A stretch of 64,000 nt of DNA from Bacteroidales bacterium (lineage in GTDB: Bacteria > Bacteroidota > Bacteroidia > Bacteroidales > F082), in NCBI GenBank assembly GCA_017461665.1, contig JAFTXI010000041.1, positions 1-64,000 of the forward strand, read 5' to 3'. The notes beneath the pieces are model-generated. The model was given only the letters and a program-made list of their open reading frames with translations. It was not told the DNA's origin and searched no databases. The translations under genes were made by a program, and so were the position numbers. Shown here piece by piece: positions 56,821 to 64,000 of the stretch (position 1 is the stretch's first letter; each line of letters begins with the position of its first letter).

Positions 56821-58086
56821 ATGTCGAAGAATTTATATATCTTATCAATTACATTAATAACATTGTTTTTCTTTTCTTGTTCAAAGAAGGAAGAGCAGTT
56901 TATAGAGCCTGAAGTAGTTAAGGAATTACCTGTTGTCAATGTTGATAGTATCTTCATCGATCTTGATGCAGATATTATTGAGAAGAAAGCAGCGAGTGTC
57001 GATAAAGTTTTCAGTAATTTAAGAAGGAAGACCGGTTTCAACGGTACGGTGCTTTATGCTGAGCAAGGACGCATCGTTTATAACAAGGCGTGGGGCTTCC
57101 GTAACTTAAGAAAGAGGAGCGACAGTCTTCGCGTGGAAGATGTCTTCCAGCTTAGTTCGGTGTCGAAGATGTTTACTGCCGAGGCTGTTATGATTTTGAA
57201 GAACGAAGGTAAGATAGATTATGACGTCGATATCAGAGAATATATTCCGGAGTGGCCTTACGAAGGTATCACCACGCGACTTCTGCTGCATCATCGCTCG
57301 GGACTCTCGCGTTATGAGAGTTTGGCAGACGCCAAGTGGCCCGACAGGAAGATACCTTTCCTCAACGAAGACATGATAGCTTTTTACGTAGAGCATCAGC
57401 CTGATCCTTATTTCAAACCTGATAATGGATTTAATTATAGCAATGTCAATTACGCGCTTTTGGCATCGATAGTGGAGCGCGTGTCGGGTATGTCGTTTGC
57501 CGATTATATGAGGACGAAGATCTTCGAGCCACTCTGCATGGACAATTCCTATATCTACGAGATGCGTCCCGACACCGCAGTATCTTTATATATTGAAGAT
57601 GTGGTGCAAGGTTATTATATGGACCGTCGTCGTCCGATGCAGGCTCCCAACGAATATCTCAACGGCGTCAAAGGCGATAAGATGATGATGTCTAACACCG
57701 AAGATATGTTTAAGTTCTTGACAGCCGTCGATTATGGCTTGTTGTTGCCCGACTCTATACAAGACGAGGCTTTTGTGCCGGGCAGTCCTAAGAGCAGGAA
57801 ACGCAAAGACAACTACGGCTTTGGCTGGAGGATACCAGGTAAATATTCAGGATGTTATTTCCATTACGGATGGTGGAAAGCCTATCGTTCTTTTGTCATA
57901 AGAGACGATGTGAATGACAAGACTATCATCATCTTGACGAATACCAACAAAGGACCGAGTTCGGATCATTTCTGGAATATCATCAAAGATGCGACTAACT
58001 CTTTGCCGCCGTCATCAGTGAATATCTCCTATTGGGAGACGAAGAACGGCAAACCGTTCCAGTATCGTTCTTATGTGAGTCGATGA
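56821..58086 (+). CDS. Serine hydrolase lipoprotein (class C beta-lactamase family)
   Basis: The 421-aa protein has a lipoprotein signal (LITLFFFSC, C20). The beta-lactamase/transpeptidase-like domain (about residues 70-395) has S113-V-S-K116, Y206-S-N208 and H348-Y-G350, the three motifs of the class C/PBP-like esterase family. Such enzymes are D,D-peptidases, esterases or amidases. The true substrate cannot be told from the sequence. It stands alone after a terminator. Confidence 0.88.
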   Translation: MSKNLYILSITLITLFFFSCSKKEEQFIEPEVVKELPVVNVDSIFIDLDADIIEKKAASVDKVFSNLRRKTGFNGTVLYAEQGRIVYNKAWGFRNLRKRSDSLRVEDVFQLSSVSKMFTAEAVMILKNEGKIDYDVDIREYIPEWPYEGITTRLLLHHRSGLSRYESLADAKWPDRKIPFLNEDMIAFYVEHQPDPYFKPDNGFNYSNVNYALLASIVERVSGMSFADYMRTKIFEPLCMDNSYIYEMRPDTAVSLYIEDVVQGYYMDRRRPMQAPNEYLNGVKGDKMMMSNTEDMFKFLTAVDYGLLLPDSIQDEAFVPGSPKSRKRKDNYGFGWRIPGKYSGCYFHYGWWKAYRSFVIRDDVNDKTIIILTNTNKGPSSDHFWNIIKDATNSLPPSSVNISYWETKNGKPFQYRSYVSR

Positions 58087-58130
58087 GTCAATGAGTCTAT
58101 AAGTTTAGAAGTTCTTAAGTTTTAAAGTTC

Positions 58131-59585
58131 TTAAGTTCCCCAGAGTTCCAGAAATCCAGAGTTCCCCAAAAAGCAAGAGACGCCACAAAAGTGAAGTGAC
58201 GTCCCCACATTTTTAATTGTTAATTGTAAATTCTTAATCACTTTAACAACTTCTCCATTGACGTTAAAGAAATAGACACCAGGATTATAATCTGAAACGT
58301 TGATTTCTATTTCTTTAGAAGACATCTCGATTTCTTCAACCAACATTCCGAGACAGTTATAAACCTTAACCACCGAATGCTGACTGCCGATAGCAGAAAG
58401 TTTGACAATGTTCTGGGCCGGATTTGGATAGATGGAGAGATTGTCTGAAGATGAAGTATATTCTGTGGTAGATGTGCCGTCTCTTTTTATTATGTAGCAT
58501 ATAGTAATATTATCACTAACATCAGGATTGTAGCCCGCTAAAACAAGGCTGCCATCGTCTAACGTATGAGCACTTAAAAAAGTTGGATATGAGGTATATG
58601 CTATTTCGAGTTCCCATTGAATATTGAGGTCTTTATCAAGATGGATGATATAAATGTCTTTGCCTTTTTTATCTCTATAAAAAGCATACAAACTACCGTC
58701 ATAACATTCTATAATTGATTTACCTTCAATTGAATAATTTTGAGGACTTACATCATTAAATATGGGACTGACAGTCTTGCTTCCAATTACGTTAAGGTCC
58801 TTATCATATTTGTCCACATCCAGTGATTATATCTTGTTGTTTCATCATAAAACAACAAGGTATCATAATGCACAAGCTGCAGATGCTCGTCCAAAACAGC
58901 ATAAAATGCAGTACATCAGATTCTAACCAATCATTAGGCAATTCTATCTCCCTAAAGAAAGTACAACCGTATTGTATTGGATTGCTATTGTGTATATTAA
59001 AATGAAACATTGTCCTTCTCCAATCTGATGGTAACTCTATATAATTGATGTCTTTAATATTTCCATAAACATCCATCTTTACATATAATTGTTTTGCTCA
59101 TCTGTCTCGCACGTTATTATGATATCATTATTGATGTCTGTTGATAAACTATAATTTAGATTGAAACCTTCAATATCGAAAGGAACATCTACGGTATTTA
59201 TTATATTTAAGTCATTATCAAAGAAAACAGCCTCGTAATGATACATAACATCCGTCCAATTGACATAAAATCCAGACATTATATTACAATTTTCTTTAAA
59301 AGGATTTCTTATGAATGGATTAAAAAACTGTATTGATTTAAAATCGGTATAGACAGATTTTATCAGATTTCCTTGTCTGTCCGATTTTAGCAAATAAGAC
59401 CCCACTTTATTATCACCCTCATAACAAGCTTCCAACATAATTATATTGCCATCGGATGCAATCAAAGAGTGATTACAGTTGTGAAGTTGATAGGAGTCGA
59501 TAGAGAGGTTTTCAAATTTATAGTACTCCTGTCCATAAATTGTTATTGAAAACATCATGAGCGACACGAATATTATTCTTTTCAT
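58131..59585 (-). pseudogene. T9SS-secreted protein gene broken by three frameshifts
   Basis: Three open segments join into one protein of about 480 aa if the frame is changed three times: near 59092-59095 (A run), 58913-58919 and 58805-58835. Each change is the equivalent of one missing base, and together they restore the first frame. The hidden middle piece reads FYAVLDEHLQLVHYDTLLFY, clearly protein-like. The N terminus has a signal peptide (MKRIIFVSLMMFSITIYGQ). The C terminus has a T9SS domain (NLSIYPNPAQNIVKLSAIGS) whose natural end VVKVIK has lost its stop and runs 32 residues into repeat sequence. Sequencing errors are an alternative. Confidence 0.75.
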
Positions 59586-59602
59586 GATGATTTGGATTTA
59601 AA

Positions 59603-60460
59603 TTAATTTACTGGTAATTGTGGCGTGATTGATGAATAATGAATTTTACCGTATGTAACATGCAAAACATGCTGATAATAAGTACAATCCTTATTGCCTA
59701 AATTAGGATAATATCCACCTTGATATGGCTCTAACAGGGATGATATATAATTCAAACCTAATATATAATTGTCGCTAACAAATCCCATCTCTATAATCAG
59801 TCCAAGATAAGAATCCAAATAATATGCCATATCCTCTCTATTTAAATAATCATCTGCAGAAAAATTATTTGAATATATTCTTGACGGATAATCAGCATGA
59901 TAAAGCGACATAGTCATTAGATCAGTAAAATACATTCTTCCTGGAATTTCCTCTTTAATTGGCATAAACATGTTCATATAATAGCTTAAAGTATCAACCG
60001 CCTCTGTTTCCCAATAATAAGTAGAACCTTTTGGGAACAATGACAATGGAATACTATCATTATCAAAATAGTGATATCCAAAGTCAGAATCTCTTCCTGA
60101 AGTAGCTATAACAGTTCTGACTGTATTTCCACTGCGGGTTGATGTTTCATCTTGAATTTCAGGTTTGATAAATAAAACGTTTTTGTTCTCCAAATCACTT
60201 GAATTGTAAAATGCGAGCACTTCGGTAGAGATTTCCTGCAATGAAGCATTGATGTCGTTCAATGAAACGTATCCGTCGTTTACATTTATAGTAGTATAAA
60301 TAGTGTCGTAAACAACTTGTGTTTTTTCTACGTTTGCGTTACAGAATTGGAAATTAAGACAAGCAGATAAATGCCATTGTGCGTCTTCCAACAGCATCGG
60401 TTCGCTGTCTCTTGTGGCAGTTTTTAAATCTTTCATAAATCCCAACAGATATTCATCCAT
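59603..60460 (-). CDS. Probable lipoprotein of unknown function, start uncertain
   Basis: No family was recognised. The 285-aa frame from the ATG at 60460 begins MDEYLLGFMKDLKTATRDSE. However, the frame stays open upstream to about 60573 and there encodes a lipobox-like AFNSCKKDELTNNNETKA, with no ATG before it. This suggests the original signal peptide is damaged or its start lost. The protein is rich in Tyr, Asp and Ser and has a YHYFDNDSIPLSLFPKGS region. It sits 17 bp before the broken T9SS gene in the same direction, and both may be remnants of one unit. Confidence 0.6.
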   Translation of the reverse strand: MDEYLLGFMKDLKTATRDSEPMLLEDAQWHLSACLNFQFCNANVEKTQVVYDTIYTTINVNDGYVSLNDINASLQEISTEVLAFYNSSDLENKNVLFIKPEIQDETSTRSGNTVRTVIATSGRDSDFGYHYFDNDSIPLSLFPKGSTYYWETEAVDTLSYYMNMFMPIKEEIPGRMYFTDLMTMSLYHADYPSRIYSNNFSADDYLNREDMAYYLDSYLGLIIEMGFVSDNYILGLNYISSLLEPYQGGYYPNLGNKDCTYYQHVLHVTYGKIHYSSITPQLPVN

Positions 60461-60600
60461 ATTCTCTATCTCATTAGGATTGAATGTAGAGGTTAATGCT
60501 TTGGTTTCATTGTTGTTAGTTAATTCGTCTTTTTTACATGAATTGAATGCATGACTTCCGAAATATAAATTAATACTTATTTTTGGAAAAAAATAACCAA

Positions 60601-61423
60601 ATGAGAAAATGTTTTAAAATAGTATTGGTATCCTTGCTGCTTGTCTCCTGTTCAAAACAAGACACTGCGTCACGTATGTTGTCGATGGCACAGTCGTGCG
60701 TGGAGACTTCTCCCGACACCGCATTAATATATTTGGATTCTATCCTTATACCTGAGAAGTTTCTAAAAGAAGAGAAATACATGGAATATCATGTTACAAA
60801 AGTGCAAGCCAAATACAAGAATTACGACAATATAAAAGGTGATACCAATATTTTTGAAGTAAAACATTACTTCAACAAAAAAGCACAACGTCCAATATTC
60901 AATGCTCAAGGTTCAGAATACCGCATGTATGCCAACCTCTATGGTTGTGTTTATGAGGAGATGAAAGAATACGAAAAAGCCTTAAACGATTATAAAACAG
61001 CTTTCACAATAGCCGAAGCAACAAAAGACTCTCTCTACATGTGGAGAATCAATAATTATATAGGAAATATATTTAACAAAAAAAACATACTGGGAAGAAG
61101 CATTGGAGACATATAAGAAATCACTTGTCTTAGCTAAGACTGAATTTGAAAAGGCGAGAAGCTACATACAGCAAGATTAGTTTGTTTGTCAAGAAGACAA
61201 TCCTCAGTTAAATCAGACGGAGTATAAGGTTTGTCTATTGTCGCTCATGCAGATAGGCATTGGAGAGACAGCGAAGATTGTAGGATTGGGAATAGACTCT
61301 GTGAAGAAGGCACGATCCAACATCAGGAGGAAATTGGAAATCGACAAGCGACTTCGTATTTCTGAGTTTATCCTCAGGGAGTACTATGCTAAGAAGAAAG
61401 TCACCGAATCAATGAGTCAATAA
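60601..61423 (+). pseudogene. Degraded TPR lipoprotein with C-terminal HTH
   Basis: The start at ATG 60601 gives a lipoprotein signal (MRKCFKIVLVSLLLVSC) and TPR-like helices up to NNYIGNIFNKK. A run of eight A at 61078-61085 breaks the frame. Removing one A continues into WEEALETYKKSLVLAK, which then meets a stop at 61178. In the same frame, directly behind it, comes the C-terminal HTH domain (YKVCLLSLMQIGIGETAKIV, ISEFILREYY) with no ATG of its own before 61238. Intact family members have around 500-600 aa with a membrane helix and coiled coil between the TPR and HTH regions; that part is missing. Confidence 0.75.
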
Positions 61424-61479
61424 GTAGAGACGCGCCAATTACACCTTAAAAATAAACAATATGTAATTGACACGTCTTC
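61424..61479 (+). repeat. Palindromic dispersed repeat, copy 4 (GTAGAGACG family)
   Basis: GTAGAGACGCGCCAATTACA, CCTTAAAAATAAACAATATG, then TAATTGACACGTCTT: nearly identical to copy 3 at 45543-45605. It starts directly after the stop of the broken HTH gene. Confidence 0.85.
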
Positions 61480-61552
61480 GAGTCACCAAGTCTATGAGTT
61501 CTGAAGTTCTGAAGTTTTGAAGTTCTGGAGTTTTGAAGTTTTGAAGTTCCAT
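61480..61552. repeat. Low-complexity GAAGTTTTGAAG / GAGTCTATGAG repeat
   Basis: The spacer consists of AGTCTATGAG and tandem TTCTGAAG/TTTTGAAG units. Similar runs lie at 44496-44575, 58085-58160 and inside recO (61670-61735). Confidence 0.6.
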
Positions 61553-61554
61553 TT

Positions 61555-62337
61555 TCAATTCTCAAACACCGTCTTAAGTATCTCATATGATCCCAATTCT
61601 CTCATGTCTTCGACGTGTAGCTTGTAATATGTAGCGATGTGTTCCAATAGTTTGCGCCTTTCCTTTAAAGAGAGTCTATGAGTCTCTAAGTCTGTGAGTC
61701 TATGAGAACTTGAGAACTTGAGAGAATCTCCTATAGAGTCACACGGACGTGTGACTTCTAAGATTTCATAAAAAGTTCTACTCAACTCGGGTTCCATCTG
61801 ATAGATGTCGTTTTGGTTTTTCTTGAAGTTACCGTCGAGGAGGTCGAAGCAGGAGCCTTCGGAATAGGTGTCGATGTTAGGGAAGAATCCTAAGTAGGCA
61901 CTTAATCTTATTGCGAATAAGATAGGGAAGTTGACGTAGTCGTTTTCAGCTTCGTCTAACCATATCATGGCGTTGAAGATGAAGTCGAAGAGAGCGGTGT
62001 CGGTCTCGCTTTCGGTGATGGTTTTAGAGAGCAACTCGCTGATGAAAAAGATGATTGTCGATTTTTTTATGTTTGTCGTGATGTCCTTATAATAATGAGC
62101 GAGCGACAGTTCTTTGATGAAAGAGAGGCTTCCGTTTCCCGATTCAGATACTATGTCTAAAAGCGTCATGTTTTGGAAGAGCGCTGCTTTCATCTTCGAC
62201 TTCTTGCCAAAGACGTTTTTCACCATGAACGACAGCAATCCAGATTCTTCAGTCAGCATCTTCACGATGAGACTGTTGTCGCCGTATTTTATGGAATGAA
62301 GCACTATGGCTCTCGTCTTGACTGTTGTCTTATTCAT
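61555..62337 (-). CDS. recO: DNA repair protein RecO with repeat-derived insertion
   Basis: The 260-aa protein helps RecF/RecR load RecA at gaps. The N-terminal OB fold begins KTRAIVLHSIKYGDNSLIVKMLTEE. The helical C-terminal part includes FFISELLSKTI and FAIRLSAYLGFFPN; the end HIATYYKLHVEDMRELGSYEIL is usual in Bacteroidota RecO. Residues about 195-224 (TRPCDSIGDSLKFSSSHRLT...) are encoded by the 20-bp palindrome at 61737-61756 and low-complexity GAGTCTATGAG repeats at 61670-61735, both in frame. Its ATG overlaps the stop of the upstream propeller gene by one base (TAATG). Confidence 0.88.
   Translation of the reverse strand: MNKTTVKTRAIVLHSIKYGDNSLIVKMLTEESGLLSFMVKNVFGKKSKMKAALFQNMTLLDIVSESGNGSLSFIKELSLAHYYKDITTNIKKSTIIFFISELLSKTITESETDTALFDFIFNAMIWLDEAENDYVNFPILFAIRLSAYLGFFPNIDTYSEGSCFDLLDGNFKKNQNDIYQMEPELSRTFYEILEVTRPCDSIGDSLKFSSSHRLTDLETHRLSLKERRKLLEHIATYYKLHVEDMRELGSYEILKTVFEN
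61670..61756 (-). repeat. In-frame repeat block within recO
   Basis: GAGTCTATGAGTCTCTAAGT-type direct repeats are followed by the palindrome AGTCACACGGACGTGTGACT (61737-61756), 9 bp per arm. Confidence 0.7.
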
Positions 62338-64000
62338 TATTTGACAAGTATTTTTGCTGCGAACGTCTCTTTTCCTGTTGTGTCGCTGACGAAGATGAGA
62401 TAGACTCCCGGAGCCACCTTGTCGCCTTCTATGGTGGTGCAGTCCCAGACTGCCTGTCCGCCTTCCGAATAGAGATGTGTCACGAAGGATCCATCGACGG
62501 TAGTTATCTTGATTAGAGAGTTAGCCATCAGGTTTTTGATTCCTACCACGCCCGAATAATCTCTCTCGACGGGATTAGGGTATACTGTCACGTTGGAGTT
62601 GGTTTTCTTGGCTTCGGTGGCTCTTCCCTTGAAAGAGATGATGCCTTTGTCGGTGGCGAAATAAACGTTGCCTTCAGCGTCGATAGCGATGCTCTGAACG
62701 TTGTTCGACAGCAGTGGGCTGTTGTCTTGCGTGAAATGATAATATTCTGTCAGTCCGTTGTTTGAGATGTAGAAGACGCCGTTTTTCGTTCCAACCCATA
62801 AGTTGTTGGCGTCGTCGATGGCGATGGAGAGAACCGACTGTCCAGAGAGAAGATAGTCGGCTTGACCTGATCCGTCGTTACGAGGGACTAATATTCTTGA
62901 AGCGTCGTAGTTGACTCCTTGCTGGAAAATCTTTGATGTGGAATAGAATAAGGCGAGACCGTCGTTGGTGCCAACCCACATCGTGCCGTTTCTATCGACA
63001 GCCATACAGTTGACAGCGGCAGGAAGTCCGCCCTGACCCGCTGTAGTCTTTAACACTTTGAATCTATCGTCGGCAGAGTTGGAGATGGTGTTGTTGTCGT
63101 TGTAAACGACGATGTTACCATCTCTGTTTAAGACCCATTTGTAGTTGTTGCGGTCGATGGCGAGGTGACTGATATAATGATTTCCGATATTGAAAGAATA
63201 CCATTTGTTGTCGGTAGTTTTCACAGAAAGCATCTTGTCGGTTCCGTGATTGGCGACCCAGAGGTTGTTCCGACTGTCGAAAGCGAGACCTGTGACATAA
63301 ATATAGTTATAACCTGTCAAGAAGTCCAAGCTGCTATTGGTGTTGTTGTATATTTCTTTTAATTCAAAATCTTCAAAATAAAGCAGACCTTTATGATAGG
63401 AGCCAACATAGACCTTAGAGTTGTTGGTAGGGTCTATGGCGACAGTGACCATATCGGAGATGGTGTCGAAGGCTTCGTTATTGGTTTTGTTGATGTTAAT
63501 CCATTCGTTGTTGTGATAGTAATAGACTCCGTCGTTCATCCAGCTTTTTGCCCAGGTGGAAGAATAACCTCCCGAAGCTACCCACAGCTGATTTCCTTCT
63601 GCTGTAATTTCAAAGCTGCTAACGCTGTAAGGTCCGTTGAAATTGATATATTCGTAGGTGTTATCTTGATATGCTTTGATGAGACTATTTTTTCTATCGC
63701 CGATCCAATATGTTTTGTTTTCTTTGTCGTAGATGGCGGCGAAAGGTTCCACCGACTGATAGAAATCGAATATAAATTTATGGTTTTTGTCTAAGGCTTT
63801 GACGGAATAATTTTCGGCAAGGACGAGACGGTCGTCGTAAGCTCTCAGCTCTCTTTTGATGGAATGACTTGCTTTCTCCATATAGTCCCAGTTGCCGTTT
63901 TCGTAGACGAATAAGGTGTCTTTGTTATATTTGTTTTCTGAGTAGTTGGCATAAAGTCTTCCGTTGAAAGTCTCTATCTCGGAATAGTTTAAGTCGTCGT
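62337..64000 (-). CDS. T9SS-secreted two-component-regulator-propeller protein, 5' end cut by window edge
   Basis: The frame stays open to the window edge (upstream codons read DDLNYSEIETFNGRLY), so the ATG at 63881 is internal. The visible 554 residues hold beta-propeller units of the 'two-component regulator propeller' type (MAVDRNGTMWVGTNDGLALF, IAIDDANNLWVGTKNGVFYI, IAIDAEGNVYFATDKGI). The protein ends in a T9SS sorting domain (VTVYPNPVERDYSGVVGIKN, FAAKILVK). No kinase or DNA-binding part is visible. It is predicted to be secreted. The stop codon shares one base with the recO start. Confidence 0.87.
   Translation of the reverse strand, partial: DDLNYSEIETFNGRLYANYSENKYNKDTLFVYENGNWDYMEKASHSIKRELRAYDDRLVLAENYSVKALDKNHKFIFDFYQSVEPFAAIYDKENKTYWIGDRKNSLIKAYQDNTYEYINFNGPYSVSSFEITAEGNQLWVASGGYSSTWAKSWMNDGVYYYHNNEWININKTNNEAFDTISDMVTVAIDPTNNSKVYVGSYHKGLLYFEDFELKEIYNNTNSSLDFLTGYNYIYVTGLAFDSRNNLWVANHGTDKMLSVKTTDNKWYSFNIGNHYISHLAIDRNNYKWVLNRDGNIVVYNDNNTISNSADDRFKVLKTTAGQGGLPAAVNCMAVDRNGTMWVGTNDGLALFYSTSKIFQQGVNYDASRILVPRNDGSGQADYLLSGQSVLSIAIDDANNLWVGTKNGVFYISNNGLTEYYHFTQDNSPLLSNNVQSIAIDAEGNVYFATDKGIISFKGRATEAKKTNSNVTVYPNPVERDYSGVVGIKNLMANSLIKITTVDGSFVTHLYSEGGQAVWDCTTIEGDKVAPGVYLIFVSDTTGKETFAAKILVK

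Noticed and set aside
58800-59100. Programmed ribosomal frameshifting in the broken T9SS gene
   Set aside because: Three changes within 300 bp without a common slippery site or pseudoknot, together with a lost stop codon, point to decay or sequence error instead.
61238-61423. Separate small HTH protein
   Set aside because: The frame is open upstream of the ATG back to 61181 and the sequence matches the C-terminal HTH of TPR-HTH regulators, so it is the tail of the broken gene.
63393-63794. 133-aa open frame on the plus strand
   Set aside because: It is antisense to the propeller repeats. The V/D-rich composition comes from the sense repeats.

Overview
The window looks like a chromosome segment from a member of the Bacteroidota, probably Bacteroidales-like. 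The evidence is AT-rich DNA, almost no Shine-Dalgarno sites, candidate promoters of the TTTG / TAnnTTTG type, seven genes or gene remnants ending in a type IX secretion (T9SS) C-terminal sorting domain, a GldH-like lipoprotein, a YfhO-family protein, a UpxY-type antiterminator and two-subunit methylmalonyl-CoA mutase. I saw no rRNA, tRNA, CRISPR array, IS element or prophage. No gene-free stretch exceeds about 210 bp.

Layout. 1-0.8 kb: 3' part of an Rpn/PD-(D/E)XK nuclease gene. 0.9-4.9 kb (-): methylmalonyl-CoA mutase subunits. 5.2-6.7 kb: T9SS beta-helix protein. 6.8-14.7 kb (+): surface-glycan operon with YfhO, a glycosyltransferase, a nonulosonate (sialic-acid-like) set (cytidylyltransferase, NeuB-type synthase, KdsC-type phosphatase), an acetyltransferase and a GT-B-like enzyme. 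14.7-17.1 kb (-): wecB and wecC for UDP-ManNAcA. 17.3-21.7 kb (+): nitrilase-type amidase, trkA, family 2 glycosyltransferase, pgk. 21.7-26.1 kb (-): GldH-like lipoprotein, Wza-like exporter, Wzc-like autokinase, UpxY. 26.2-29.3 kb (+): PBP2 and RodA. 29.4-37.0 kb (-): pfkA, aspS, an RlhA-like U32 protein, a decayed AlbA_2/ATPase gene, and a radical SAM protein fused to a second domain. 37.2-42.0 kb (+): an unfamiliar four-gene secreted/lipoprotein set ending in a modular leucine-rich-repeat protein. 42.1-46.9 kb (-): a PepSY-like protein and a mevalonate-pathway cluster (mevalonate kinase, diphosphomevalonate decarboxylase, GYDIA-type GHMP kinase, class II HMG-CoA reductase). 47.1-58.1 kb (+): large T9SS adhesin-like proteins, two tandem thioredoxin-fold T9SS proteins and a serine hydrolase lipoprotein. 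58.1-61.4 kb: a patch of broken genes. 61.6-64.0 kb (-): recO and a truncated T9SS propeller protein.

The genes fit a cell that builds a complex envelope: activated acidic sugars, export and chain-length control, cell elongation (PBP2/RodA), and many T9SS cargo proteins. In species where it has been studied, T9SS cargo is attached to a special LPS.

The most unusual signal is not one gene but several families of short palindromic or low-complexity repeats scattered through the window. One family of about 55-65 bp lies at the 3' end of four separate genes, always in the sense orientation, and in two cases supplies the last codons and the stop. Other families sit in frame inside conserved genes (nitrilase, U32 protein, radical SAM, two GHMP kinases, recO) and add short peptides. 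A 28-bp palindrome is identical in two unrelated proteins and is read in the same frame in both. This resembles the palindromic elements inserted in Rickettsia genes. Other points to check are the W-W/LRR modular protein, the radical SAM fusion, a 6 x 11 bp tandem repeat in a decayed gene and the broken-gene patch.
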